A DNA stretch of 64,000 nt, taken from positions 57,184,806 through 57,248,805 of the forward strand of contig CM055101.1 in NCBI GenBank assembly GCA_029204225.1. The letters are read 5' to 3'. The notes beneath the pieces are model-generated. The model saw only the letters and a program-made list of their open reading frames with translations. It was not told where the DNA came from and searched no databases. Below, one piece after another: positions 9,291-19,979 of this stretch; the stretch's first letter is position 1; each line of letters begins with the position of its first letter. The stretch comes from Diphasiastrum complanatum. Taxonomy: Eukaryota > Streptophyta > Lycopodiopsida > Lycopodiales > Lycopodiaceae. Position numbers and translations under genes: made by a program.

Positions 9291-11560
9291 TTACAATAGA
9301 TATAGAGATTGTATTAGAAAGTTTTGATTGAAACTATTCATAAAGAATCGAGTGTTTATAGTTACTTGCGAGTTTACCATTGAAAACGAATCTGAAGTAT
9401 GAAAATACATCATTTTGTAGGAGCTATAGTTCCTGCCTGATGTAATTTGGCACCAATCTTCTTCCACCTCAACGCATGTCAAAATGACATCATTGTATAT
9501 AATTTCATATTTTTTGGTTTTGAATATCCACTGGCTTCCAAGCCTTGATCGAGTGGCACCCATTTACCTTTATTTTTTTTTTCCAACTTTGATAATGGAA
9601 GCATAAGCTCAACATTTGTTTTTCAATTTGATAACGGAAGCAAATGGAAGACATTTTAATTCTGCATTCTATTTCTCCATCTAATCTTTTGTCCCATCCT
9701 TCATCCATAAGTTCAGATAATAATCTATCTGATAGGTTTTTGCATACAAACATTGTTGAGATTTTGTGTACATTGACACTTGAAAAGAAATCCACAAATA
9801 TATTCAAGAAAATAAACCAACCAATTTGACTGTTTTTGGTCCCGTGCTTATCTTTAATGAATTGTTTACATCATCATATATCTTGCAACAAAATGATTCT
9901 GAAACTGCAACATCTGGTGCAATCCATTCATCACTTTCAAGACTAGGTAATGGAATTGGGACTATTTGTCCAAAATTTTCTTTTGTATAAGGAATGTACA
10001 TTGATTCATAAAAAAAGATCCCACTATCAACTAGATCTTTTGTAGTTCTACCTCGATATTGCAGCTGTCCAATATCAGTGTGAATAACGTCTAACACTCC
10101 TGCTAGAGATCCACTAGGCTCCCATTCATTTATGTTGGATGGATATAAATCTACAAGAAGATAATGATTAGATTGGCAAGTTTGTTGGATTTATTTCCTT
10201 TACTCTCCTAAATCCCATTTTATCTGCCTCCATTCATGCTGCATGTTTACTCGCGTTGTTGCGAAGTCTACATATTAACATGCAAATTTTCACAGGCGAA
10301 GAAAAGACGAAAGAATCGCGGCACTATGTTTTTAGACGTGTTCTGGTGACAACCAACGTTCACCTCAGCAAAGGCTGACGTCGCACCCTTTTCAAGCTCA
10401 CCCCATGCAGCTGTGCTAACAGACTGGACAATGATTGCAGCCACCCACGATCTCCTACAGACAACACAGCTACCCTGTACTTTCTTCATCTGCACACCTG
10501 TAACAATATGTATATATACTGAATACCATTTGCGTATTCAATTTGATGATTGAAGATCAGAAGAGGAGAGTGTATGTAAATTAGCATCAGAAGCTTATAA
10601 GAGATATAGACGAAGTAGTTGTGCATTGATTCTTTATTGTTAGTATTAATGTTTCATTCCTTCACATATCGAAATAAGCTTCGTAGAGCATGCGATTTCG
10701 TTTGCTATTGTCTTGTGCTCTACCACATTCTTGACATGTATACTTGATATACTTAATCTGATAACAATGTTCAGATTTGTGTTAATATTGATATGCTTAC
10801 TATTCATTTTGTCTGACTTTTCTGATAGCTCATTTTGGTAATTTTGCTCATTTCTGATTGCACATTCACGACTAATTATCAGGCGAGCCCAGTCTAGCTC
10901 TTCGCAAATCATTTGCGACACATAATCTGTCTTGTTGTTCACGGTAACTTATTCTTCTCGTGCTTCATTCATTAATCTTTGGCTGCGTAATCAAGAATGA
11001 CCGTGATTTCCATCACTAACGTTCTGTTCGTTCTGATAGCTGTAGTCATGCTTACGGAGAGAGTCGTATAACTTGTTCCGCTGTGCGCGAACACTTTCTA
11101 TTCGTGTTTCATTTCTCGTTCGTGTTCGTCTTCCCTTTTGAGCTAATTTTCATTTCTCACACACGACACCCTCTTTTTTCTCTCTCTCTTAAATAAGTTT
11201 ACTATTAGATATTTAAGAATGACAAAAATCTAAATATCAAAAATATCAATACTCATAGTGAACCTGATGGTTAAATCCTTGCACATTTATCTCTGAATGC
11301 ATATATACATGTTGGACTAGAATTTCAGAAATAGATTTTCCAACTGATGATGTTCTGAAATCCAAAATTTTGGCCTTCCAATAAGATCGAAATGATAGTT
11401 TTGACCTTTTGCTTTTTCGAAATGCTCCTCTTGATGCTGGATGCATCAAAACCCAAGAGTTTTTTGAATATTTTCTTGGCACCCATAATTCATTATCATC
11501 TGTCTTGTTGAATAGAAGCACAGAGTCGATTGAGGAGCATGGCTTTCTTGATGGCGCCAT
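9291..11560 (-). pseudogene. Gene X of the composite element, unknown function (copy A)
   Basis: A series of minus-strand open segments runs convergent to HU. The first starts at ATG 11560 (MAPSRKPCSSID...), is about 105 codons long and is rich in Arg, Lys and Ser. Later segments lie at about 10942-10646 (charged), 10495-10268 (contains CVVCRRSW), 10097-9804 (contains GQIVPIPLPSLESDEW) and 9807-9505. They are separated by AT-rich stretches that could be introns. Evidence that this is a real gene: the first, third and fourth segments are recognisable in the diverged inverted copy C, where GQIVPIPLPS is kept. I recognise no family. It might encode a mobility function, but nothing shows this. 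Confidence 0.45.
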
Positions 11561-11988
11561 TCGTAATGTGCATGCAAAAATCTGAAACAATGAGCTATGA
11601 ATCTAAAAATTTGCGTAGACAAAAAGCCATGAATCTGAGAAAATGTGTTGGCTTAAATTTGAAACACTGATCTATTTGGCGCCACGAATTAACTCTGGTT
11701 AACCCTATTAATTATGATTTGACAATGCATATACATTAATGGTACATCGATTTTCTCATCTCAACCATCTGTCATATTCATTTTCAATATTTTTGGGTCT
11801 CTTCGGGTAGTGATGAGCTGGAAGGGCAGACCTCATCAATCAATAGCATTTTCACTTGTTGCCCGATGAAACAACAATATATTTTAAAAGTTTTTATTTT
11901 ATTTATGTTTGGAAAATTCTACATTACGTAGAACCCCGATTTCAACGTTTCAATTGTTCCACATGACAACGAAAATAAAATAAAAAAT

Positions 11989-12039
11989 GAAAAAACATCT
12001 TTTTCAAAGGCCCTCTTCGGGCCCTAAGTTTCTCTAATG
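11989..12039 (-). repeat. Right arm of ~50-bp inverted repeat
   Basis: Reverse complement of 6961-7011 (see there). It joins the copia gag scrap at 12024-12227 on its right. The same junction exists in copy B (35789-35839) and, in the opposite orientation, near 48040-48090 in copy C. Confidence 0.7.
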
Positions 12040-12227
12040 CTAATTTTTATCATGTGTTGAGCCCTTTTGGCCCTCTTGTCATACCTTATTTGATCTTGTT
12101 GTGTTGCTGGCCTCTCCTCCAAACCTACAACAATATCCAAAACATCATTCATCTCAAGAAGTGATTTCATCCTCACTTTCCACAATGAATAGTTAGCTGA
12201 GGTAAGCCTATCATTGGCTTCCAACAT
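12024..12227 (-). pseudogene. Copia gag N-terminal remnant (copy A)
   Basis: About 67 codons resemble the start of copia Gag (Retrotran_gag/UBN2 type), with NYSLWKVRMKSLL and LDIVVGLEE. The gag of the complete copia at 60906 has the matching NYSIWKMRMESIL and MDIVLGLEE. The frame ends at a stop within the inverted-repeat arm. A primer site (complement of 12837-12848) and an LTR (12849-13497) lie upstream, and gene X lies downstream in the same orientation. Confidence 0.8.
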
Positions 12228-12836
12228 GACTCAACTTGATGTAGTGATGTAGCAATGACCTGATCCTCTCTTTCAACCTGTTTCAATGCACAAAGGACTC
12301 CTCTAAACAACAACAAATGTGTTCAAAAGGAAATCACAAACATATAAAGCTTCTCAATTCTCTTGTAGCACTTATACCAAGCAAATCAACACATAGAATA
12401 GTGAAATCTTGATCAACCTATGATCTATCCTCAATCTAATGACTCTTGCCACATCCTAAGATTGAAACACACTCAAATGAAGCTCAGTAACCTCACAATG
12501 TAGAGATCCAACAAAATTAGAGTTTTGACAAAATCAGAAAAAAAATTGATTATTTCAAAATCTACATGCAATTGTAAAACTTGATATGCAATCTTGTAGC
12601 CACCACTTAGGCTTTTCCAATGCTCTAAAAATTGGCCAGATTCAACAAGTAATGTGGCGGAAATCGGAATTGATTAAGAATATAACCCTATTTAGCATTT
12701 TGATCTAGAAAAGATCCAATCTACATATGCAAGGAACTCGATTTTGGGGTAGAATCCAATCTAGCATGCTCTAGTATTGATATCTTCTCCAAATCATTGA
12801 TAGTTGTGAATGCTTCCTTCATAATTTGAAACACAA

Positions 12837-13497
12837 GCTCTGATACCATGTGAGGAATTCCAGATGATTAAGATCCAAAATGTTCCTTTGATCTTTGAGT
12901 AGAAAGACAAGCAAATCACCAATCTTGCCAATGTTGGATAAACACTATGAATGAGATGCAAACTCTAATACCTCTTGATCAAACATCAATCAAAACATAA
13001 AATAATGTTGATGTCTATACAAAAACAGTAAGCTACTGTATTTCACACGTGTGGATCTGAAAATAGCAATTAATGAACATTCTACACATAGAATTGCAAG
13101 ATATCACAAGTATAGTGCACCAATGGATAGTAGAACTCAAGAGAACCATGTATAAGCATGAATGAGATAAGAGAGAGAGAATGTCCTCTCTTCCCATGAG
13201 TTACATCCTTTTATAACAGGTCCAAACCTGAATTCAAACTTTGGTTTTCCTCCATAATGAAAATCATACTATTTTTGTAACTAGATTCAATGTATCTACT
13301 ACTCAAATTGAATCCCTCCAAAACTCATGTTCTATAATTTTCCACACTTTTTACAAGTGTTTATTCAACTGCTTTTAGACTAGTATAACTTTAAAAAGTC
13401 AAACTCTAAGTCTAATATGAAAATTGACCTCAATTGTGTACTTGGCAATTTATCAAACTATAATCAATCTTGACTAAACTAGTTGAAATTTCTCACA
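12837..13497 (-). mobile_element. Copia PBS and 5' LTR (copy A)
   Basis: The complement of 12837-12848 is a perfect TGGTATCAGAGC primer site. The LTR begins directly beside it at 12849 (TGTGAGGAATTCC on the plus strand) and most likely ends at 13497 (...TTTCTCACA), about 649 bp. The end resembles that of the complete copia LTR (...ATTCTTCACA), and the interior shares a TTTCACACGTGTGGA motif. No matching 3' LTR is present, so the element is truncated and continues into gene X. Confidence 0.7.
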
Positions 13498-13699
13498 TGT
13501 CATACATGCAAATCGAAAGGATAGTGTTCAATGCTAAGGAAATCTCTTTTGAGTTATCCTCAAAAAACTTGCATTTTATAAAGCTTTTCAATTGTTTAAA
13601 GTGTTCTACTCATAAAAAGGTTCATTTACTTGTCTAAAAAATGAGTATTTAAAGATACCGGTTTAAGAAAACTTGCCACGGTTTTAGAAGTGGAAGGGC

Positions 13700-14105
13700 C
13701 AGCTTTCGAATCGTCAAAAATATTTAACAAAAGAAAAAAAACAAATGCAGACTAAAAATCAACAAATCTATATTTTTTATTGTGAATTGGGCACTCATCT
13801 ACAGACTTGAAATCATTATGTAACTTGGTGAACATTCTGTCAAGCTTAGCTTTATAGCTATGCTTGTCAAGTGCCACCAGGTCCTGATATTGAATCATGT
13901 CCTTATTCTAAAATCTAAATAAGAGAGTACTGATCAGAGGCTTAAATCTGAGATAAATCTCAAAAAATGCTTCCACACCAGGATCCTCAATAATAGAAGG
14001 AATAAATAAAAAAAAAAAGAAAAGAAAGGATTTGAAATACTCTAAATTATCACTAATACCAAATTCATGAAAAACAGAATGCAAACTAGAAGCGAAATTA
14101 GACAT
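13700..14105 (-). pseudogene. Gene Y of the composite element, truncated (copy A)
   Basis: Divergent partner of HU. It starts at ATG 14105 (MSNFASS) and reads through GVEAFFEIYLRFK to a stop. The same frame then continues as DLVALDKHSYKAKLDRMF and SVDECPIHNKKYRFVDF. The copy is cut near 13690, where copy C continues for another ~500 bp encoding an acidic C-terminus. The protein is unrecognised, with no clear signal peptide or catalytic motif. Its leader is the left hairpin-repeat block and its TATA box is near 14474-14482. Confidence 0.5.
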
Positions 14106-14159
14106 TCTGAGCAAAAAATACAAATGTGAAATTTCCAATATTGCACTCAAGCGCAAAAT

Positions 14160-14445
14160 GTAGGTCAGAGAAGAATCTCAAGGCAATGTGCGCTCCGGTC
14201 ATCCACTTCCTAAGATCTACATAAAATCTTACAAATGAAAGGGAATTGGGAGCATAAAGAGATATAAGAACCTAAGGTATCGGATCCGAGCACGTGTACA
14301 AAGATCAGAAAAAAAAAAGATGTAAGACGCGCTTGAATGCGATACCAGACTATGCAGTATTGGTTCTAGGCGCAAGATAGTCAACGGAACGTAGACAGTG
14401 GAATGGGCGCACTTGAAATTGATATCCGGATAAGAAATCAAAAAT
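14160..14445 (-). repeat. Hairpin-repeat leader of gene Y (copy A; copy B ~37957-38242)
   Basis: Degenerate ~80-bp units in Y's transcribed direction carry arms of the type ATATCGATTTCAAGCGC and GCGCCTRGAACCRATA. These can pair as imperfect stem-loops. About three units lie between the Y TATA box and its ATG, so they would form the mRNA leader. The module also occurs, in the other orientation, in the HU leader and upstream of a copia gag. Confidence 0.6.
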
Positions 14446-14469
14446 TTGCGTGAAAATCCACGTCATAAA

Positions 14470-14757
14470 TGACCTATTTATAAAAAAAATTTGCATGTGT
14501 GGAAGAGTTTCAAAAGGACACGTGTTGTCACATGATTGGTCATTAATATTCCGTCGTATAGACAATGATTGATCTGACGACTATCACGTGCCAAATGACA
14601 CATGTCAAAATCTGATTCGTGCACGTGTCCCGACCCATGTGGCCTCATAATCGAGTCATAATTATCAGTACGAACAATCAATGTGGACCAGTTAGATGCC
14701 GACACGTGTCATCATCCATTTTTTGCACACATGTGAAAATCTCCTGTATATACACCC
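14470..14757. promoter_or_regulatory. Bidirectional G-box promoter between Y and HU (copy A)
   Basis: Two outward-facing TATA boxes bound the region: TTTATAAATAGG on the minus strand (about 14473-14484) for Y, and TGTATATACACCC (about 14745-14757) for HU. Between them are four perfect CACGTG G-boxes (14519, 14585, 14622, 14703), several in the extended form GACACGTGTC, plus degenerate CATGTG/CACATG relics. G-boxes bind plant bZIP and bHLH factors (established knowledge). What regulates this promoter is unknown. Confidence 0.75.
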
Positions 14758-14779
14758 TTGGAATTTTTATTTTTTTCGT

Positions 14780-14985
14780 AGAATTTTTGGTTTTCGCTCC
14801 CAATATTGCTCTCAAGCGCGCTCTCTCTTCGCAAAATACTCCACCTTCTCACCGTGCGCTCGAGACTGATACTGTTGTGATTCCAATATCACTTTCAAGT
14901 GCAATTCTCATATTCTCTATCTATCTTGTGCTCGAAACCGATATTCAGTTCTGGTATCGATCTCAAGCGTCTTTTGATCGCAAAT
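14780..14985 (+). repeat. Hairpin-repeat leader of HU (copy A; copy B ~38577-38782)
   Basis: Two to two-and-a-half units of about 80 bp. Each has a left arm CCAATATYRCTYTCAAGCGC-like and a right arm GCGCTCGARACYGATAYT-like, separated by about 40 bases, so each unit can fold back. They lie between the HU TATA box and the H3 ATG at 15056 and would form a ~270-nt leader. Confidence 0.65.
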
Positions 14986-15055
14986 TCTTTTGTTTTCATT
15001 CCCTGCGCATGGATTCAAACTTTTTTTTTCTAGTTTATTTATTTTTATTCTAAGA

Positions 15056-15435
15056 ATGATGGCTAGGACCAAATCTACTGCCCGTGTCATAACCATTGTA
15101 CAGCCATCCCATGCCTGTGTTCCCTCTGGTACTGGCCGTAGACGTGGTAGAAAGTAGGTCTGGCTGAGGGAGATAAGAGATCAACTGAACTGTTGATCCC
15201 TAGGGCTCCTTTCAGCCGATATATCAAGAATGTCACTCTGTCACTTGGACTAGATGTTCGTTTTGCCGTGACAGCCATGCAGGCCTTACAAGGTGCTATA
15301 GAAGACTTTTTGGCCCAGTTTTTTGAGGATACCTGTCTTTTGGGAATGCATGGTAAGCGTGTCACCATCATGCCAACAGATTCCCATCATTCTCAGAAGA
15401 CTTTGGGATCGTTATTCTGGTCTACATGTGGATAA
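15056..15435 (+). pseudogene. Divergent histone H3 (first part of HU), element E2, copy A
   Basis: Starts ATG-ATG at 15056/15059 and reads MARTKSTAR, against canonical H3 MARTKQTAR, keeping Thr3/Lys4. The rest of the tail is unlike H3. It then reads LREIR (alpha-N), and after a frameshift near 15188 LLIPRAPFSRY (alpha-1), LDVRF, ALQGAIEDFL (alpha-2), FEDTCLLGMHGKRVTIMP (loop 2 and alpha-3). From PF to ALQ the length equals canonical H3, with no extended loop 1 of the CenH3 type. Defects are TAG at 15155, TGA near 15189, a frameshift, and a second shift at the end of alpha-3, beyond which another frame resembles the H3 end (ILRRLWDRY) and runs on into the HU linker. Core-histone identity is clear. 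Whether it was once a fused H3-protease or a separate H3 is open. Confidence 0.85.
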
Positions 15436-16325
15436 CGCCAACACCTCTAGAGACTTGCCTCTGAATAGATCAAATTTGTCGACCACCTCTAGGAGGACAA
15501 AGAGACAGCCTGAAACCAAGAAAGTTGGATCTCGAAAGCCAGTTGTTTCTCTTCCTCCTTGAGTTATCCCTATGAAGAGACCTCGCATGAGGTTTGAATC
15601 AGATGTTGGAGAATCTGATTTAGACCAAGAATCTCTCTCTCCTCCTCATGTTATTCGTCCAGCTCCTCAGAAGGTTTCTTCACCAAAAGTGATGATTACC
15701 CAAGAGGAGCTCGACAAAATAACCGAGAAATCTGTAAATATTATATCTATTTCTCTTTCTGCTCCTGTATATAATCTTGTTGTCAAATTTCCATACGATC
15801 CCGCTCAAGTTTTTTTTTTATTTTGACCATTATAATCAGTACGAGGCCCACTTAGCTAATAAAATTGATCTTCTTGGCAATTATTTTGATTTCTTTCTTC
15901 CAGATTCACATAGAAGCTTTAGATTAGGCCCCAAATTTTGTGCCGAGCTTAAAGATAAAACACCAGAGATTACAGATGTAATAGTAAAAGCCGAAGGATG
16001 CTTTTTGTAGGATAGTATTAGTTCTGATTCTCATGGTGTAGTTTTTGTTGTTAGTCCATTTTTTATGGGAGCAATGAAGACAAAAGAAGCCAATTTTGAT
16101 AAGGCTGTATATCTCATCGAATGCAATCCAGTGGCAAAATATTTGATTCCATATGAGAATAAGTGAGTATTGCTCGTTTGTTTTTGTTGCTTTAATTTGG
16201 ATTGTTGCAGTCGGCATTGCTTTAATAAGTACGGATTTATTGATACTTGTATTTTGATTGTTGCAGTCGTCATTGGAGCCTGAACATTCTTTCTGTAAAG
16301 ATTCTATGTGTAAAAGTAAACTCAG
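15436..16325 (+). pseudogene. HU linker and truncated Ulp1-like domain, element E2, copy A
   Basis: Continues from the H3 part: a basic linker (TSRRTKRQPETKKVGSRK), a TGA, then MKRPRM and an acidic/Ser-Pro segment (about 15572-15800). A T-run frameshift follows, then the C48-like N-terminal half (LLGNYFDFFLPD; CAELKDKTPE; VVFVVSPFFMGAMKTKEANF). The intron donor here is GTGAGT. The His exon is present, but the copy ends near 16310-16325 inside a small foldback sequence, so the Cys exon is missing. Unlike E1 it has GAA where E1 has a TAA stop (MGAMKTKEANF). It does have TAG after GCFL. Confidence 0.7.
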
Positions 16326-16329
16326 TTGT

Positions 16330-16683
16330 ACTACCATCGAAACCATAAACAACATCCACAAGTAACAGTATCCACATAAAGCAAAGAGCTCACAAACCAA
16401 AAGCATCTTTATTACAAAGAGAAACTGTTCATATACAAGCGAAGGTCCCCTTTAGCATGGGGACGCCATGTGGCATAGACCTAATAAATGCATGAAATTC
16501 ACTATTGGTGTCTACGTGGCATTTTAGCCTATATATAGGTAAACTCCCCTTATTGACCCGAGACAAGCCCCCGGGATGGCTTTTCAACTAAAGCCTACCA
16601 AACTGAATCAGTACATAACAACTGTTAACTACACTAAAAGTCCAATCACAGTTGAGCTTACTAACTCTAACTCCCTCTCTCAA
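16330..16683 (-). mobile_element. LTR-like segment with polypurine tract (and ~40127-40480)
   Basis: After the truncated HU comes a stretch with a TATATATAGG motif. It ends beside a polypurine tract on the minus strand (TTGAGAGAGGGAG, complement of 16671-16683), followed by TTAGAGTTAG. This resembles a 3' LTR border of a minus-strand LTR retrotransposon. The outer end is not identified, so the call is tentative. Confidence 0.4.
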
Positions 16684-19355
16684 GCTCAAGTATGATTTAA
16701 GTATCAAACTAACTGTACACTTATTACAGTATCACATTTGAAGCTTTCATAAATAAATTAAATCAAATCTAAGCTCAAATGTGATAAGAGTATTCGAATA
16801 AAAATGTGTAGCCATGTCCTGGAGTGTCCATATTGATCATATGCAATTTTCTTGCTACCTGTACTCGACTCACACTCAAGTACACAGTCAAAGCACTTGA
16901 CTTCACAAAGTATCAACCAAACACCATGCTCTCAACAAGAGTCTGCCACACTCTTAACTTGACTTATTCACCATCCAACTTGAAACACAAGTGGACCACG
17001 TGAGACACAAGACTCACACTGAGGAAACCTCACTGCCATCATGAGATTGTCATCCTCCACCTTACTAGGCTGACATCCTATCAAACGCTGACAAGACAAC
17101 CTCATAACGCTGATAACAATGAGCGACTATGGCTCAACTTGAGGAAATCTTACTTTCACTAAGATTATACCCTCACTAGAAAATCAACTAGTAGATATGT
17201 CAACAAGTCACTGAGCATCAAATGAGTACTTTGCTTTTCTTTTCAGTAGTAACCAATTAAACTCCAACTTAGATCTACGTCTAGTCACAAAAGGCTCAGA
17301 GTCTAATGACAAAGTCACATGCAAGCAATCACATTCATGCAACCAACGCGAATGACAAACATATCAGCTGATGATCACTACTTGTTGAAGAAGATATCCT
17401 CCTGTACCATACAACTTTTTCATAGGTAGATCCACTACTACAATACCCATGCATCCATAGCTCCATGCACCTGCCCTGAGATGTATTTGAATGCACCATG
17501 TACCTCCCAGAAATACATCCATGTCCAAGTGTCCCATCCAAAACCATCCATTCCACTTTGCCTTGCCTTGCCAAGCTACATTCATCCTTCATGCACCAAG
17601 CATACATGTCCTCCAAAGACTTTGATTAATCTCGTACATCTCATGAGCTTTCTCCTATAGGTTACATGCTTTGACAAGCATTCACAAAGAATATGGATCA
17701 TATATCAACTTGCACTCTTCACAAAAGAACAAGCTAGCAAGCTTTGACCTATAAGTCAAGTGGTCTCTCTTTCCATAGAATCCAAGTCACCATCAGGGCA
17801 TTCTGATCATGGATTACTAAGTTCCATAGCACCACACATATCCTGCTTGTTGCTTCTTGTTACCAATTTTCCACTTTGGCTTATCCAGCTGACTTTACCA
17901 TTGACATCCTTCACCTTGTGACCGCCATCATTGCATTGTCGCCAATAACAAGCCAGTGTAAATGTCTCTCCAATTGTGACATTTCTTTGCAAAAACATGT
18001 GAAGCAACCACAACCACCGAATCTGACAATGCCATTGTTGATTCTCACCTTGAGATGCCGCTCCAAGTGTCCCTGACCTTGGTAGGTTCTAACTTCCAAA
18101 AAGTTGAACTAGAAACCTCATGCCATTTTACCATATTCACTAGCATAACTTGGCATAATTCCCGGATCTCATCTATAATTGGTTTCCCTCTCTCAATTCT
18201 TGCCAATCAAGAGTTCCACGATGCCTCATTGCAACTTGATCGCATTTACTAGCTTTCTCCAATGCAATATTTCGCCCTTTCCGCTCTCCCTCACAATATC
18301 CTGTGCTTATGCTCGTCAAAACCGCTTGAGAACCGCTTTAGAGCTCCTTGGCTATAGGCACACGCCTTTTTCCTAGCCTGCTCCGTAGACTTTTAGCAAA
18401 AGATTGGGCTTGATTTAGCACATAGGTCCAATTTGAATTTCAGGGTGAAGATTTTTAATGAAATATGAGCCTCATTTGCCCTTTAAATCTCTTCATGGCC
18501 CCTTCAAAGTTCATCTAATGGCTATTTAGGATCTTGTGGCCCACATTGCTCATGATCTTCACCGTGGATTCACCTCTTCATTGATCGGACGACTATCAGA
18601 GATCTAGAGCGCTGATCTTGAGCCCTGGGTCCGCGGGTCCCTTCAATACACTATGGGCCTCATTCCTGTGGGACGCGCAATACCTCTTGGGTCTCCTCTC
18701 TCCTTCTCTGTTCTCTTTGAAGCTTTCAAAGCTCCCTCAGCTATGGTTGTCTGCTTGCTGGAATCCAATCCATACGCTTCCCTCCTCCACGGCCAGTCAT
18801 GGCCTCTTGGCTGCTAGATCGTCCTCCTATTGCATACAATTTTGGATTTTTACAGCTCCCAAATTGATATTCAATAGCCCGAGATCCGTGGGTTCTTCCC
18901 ATAATACCCTAGCTGCATTGTTCCATCACAACTTCATAGATTGAATACTCTTGGATGGGAGCATGGCTGACCACGGCCACCTAGCCTCCTATTAGCAGTA
19001 TTAGGGCACCCAGTTGTAAGTTTTTATAGAAGATCCATCATTTTTATGATGGCTTCATGGCTGAGCCTGGCTTCTTATGATGGCTTCATAGTTGAGCCTG
19101 GCTTCTTGTAGTCATCATCCTTGTACCAGGGTGCCCTACTGTACTTCTTATAGATCCAAAAACACCATCCTATAGAGAAAAATCCAAGCTTTTTGCTCTG
19201 TAAACTCCGGTCTGCAAGGACTAGAATTTGTTGCATATATTTGGAACTCCCTTCCATTCAATTATTGAGAATTGAACCTCCACAGCTACCCCGGTTGTCC
19301 AGCAACCTATCCCAATTCTTGTTTGCAACAAATGGCTCCACAATTCACTTAGAAT
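16684..19355. other. Unresolved repeat-like stretch (and 40481-43152)
   Basis: No recognisable protein. The short open frames on both strands (for example 17335-17616 minus and 18618-18944 plus) have no domain. Composition is less AT-rich near 18600-18960. A 30-bp unit (ATGATGGCTTCAT.G.TGAGCC) is tandemly repeated around 19046-19100. It may be the interior of a decayed LTR element. Confidence 0.4.
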
Positions 19356-19979
19356 AAACACACTCCACCTACCACCATTTGACTTTTGACTAATTATAAA
19401 TACTTAGAAACTTAAGTTTAACTTAACTTTGGTCTTCTAATATTATTTTTATTTTTAATTACATGGCCCAAAGTCTAATTTATTCAAAAATGATTATTTA
19501 CAAGTGCTCATTAGGCCATGGGCTTACGCATGCAGGATGCCATGACCCTCGCAACTATTTCTAATTTTTTTTCGACTATTTTATTTATTTACACGGGAAT
19601 ACTCCCAACAGGGCCTCCGACTTAAAGTAGTGTCGATTTCTTGGTACTATGGAGTTTAGTAGAGTGCCCGTTTTGCTCGTTGTTGTTGGATAATATAGTT
19701 GATAACTTCATCCATGAAGATCAGTCTTTTTATACTTTTCTTGTCCTTGGCGGTTAAGAATGACTTGTGGACGTCCGTGAGCCAAAATTAGTCCGTCCAC
19801 ACTTGAAATCTGGTTGTCCATGGATTGCCTAGTACACTCGAGCCATTGGCAGTTGGTCTTCAACTTTTTTCGAAGCTAGGGTTGTATTAGGATCAAAACA
19901 TAGGGGGGCGGTGAAACATCATCCCATTTCGTGTAGTGATGTCCACGACAGCTGGGTGATGATCATTACGACTCATCTA
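19356..19979. other. AT-rich stretch at the end of copy A
   Basis: Sequence after the segmental duplication border. It has no gene. ACACGGGAATACTCCCAACA near 19590-19610 looks like an LTR end next to the plus-strand copia remnant, but this could not be confirmed. Confidence 0.4.

Larger units (their letters stand above)
1..19355. repeat. Tandem segmental duplication, copy A
   Basis: This segment is repeated in direct orientation at 23759-43152. The offset is 23758 at the left and 23797 at the right, and it shifts only at small indels and at a (GA)n tract. By eye there are only a few substitutions per kilobase. Homology begins at the first base of the window, so the unit probably extends further left. 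On the right, identity ends just after a shared stretch at 19344-19355 (43141-43152 in copy B). The copy carries an sHSP gene, a solo LTR, two composite H3/Ulp1 elements and LTR-type repeats. All of these predate the duplication because both copies have them at matching positions. Confidence 0.97.

Noticed and set aside
15056-15435. Centromeric H3 (CenH3)
   Set aside because: Loop 1 is the canonical length and HGKRVTIMP is H3-like. The sequence lies in a mobile repeat, and the divergence can be explained by decay or specialisation.
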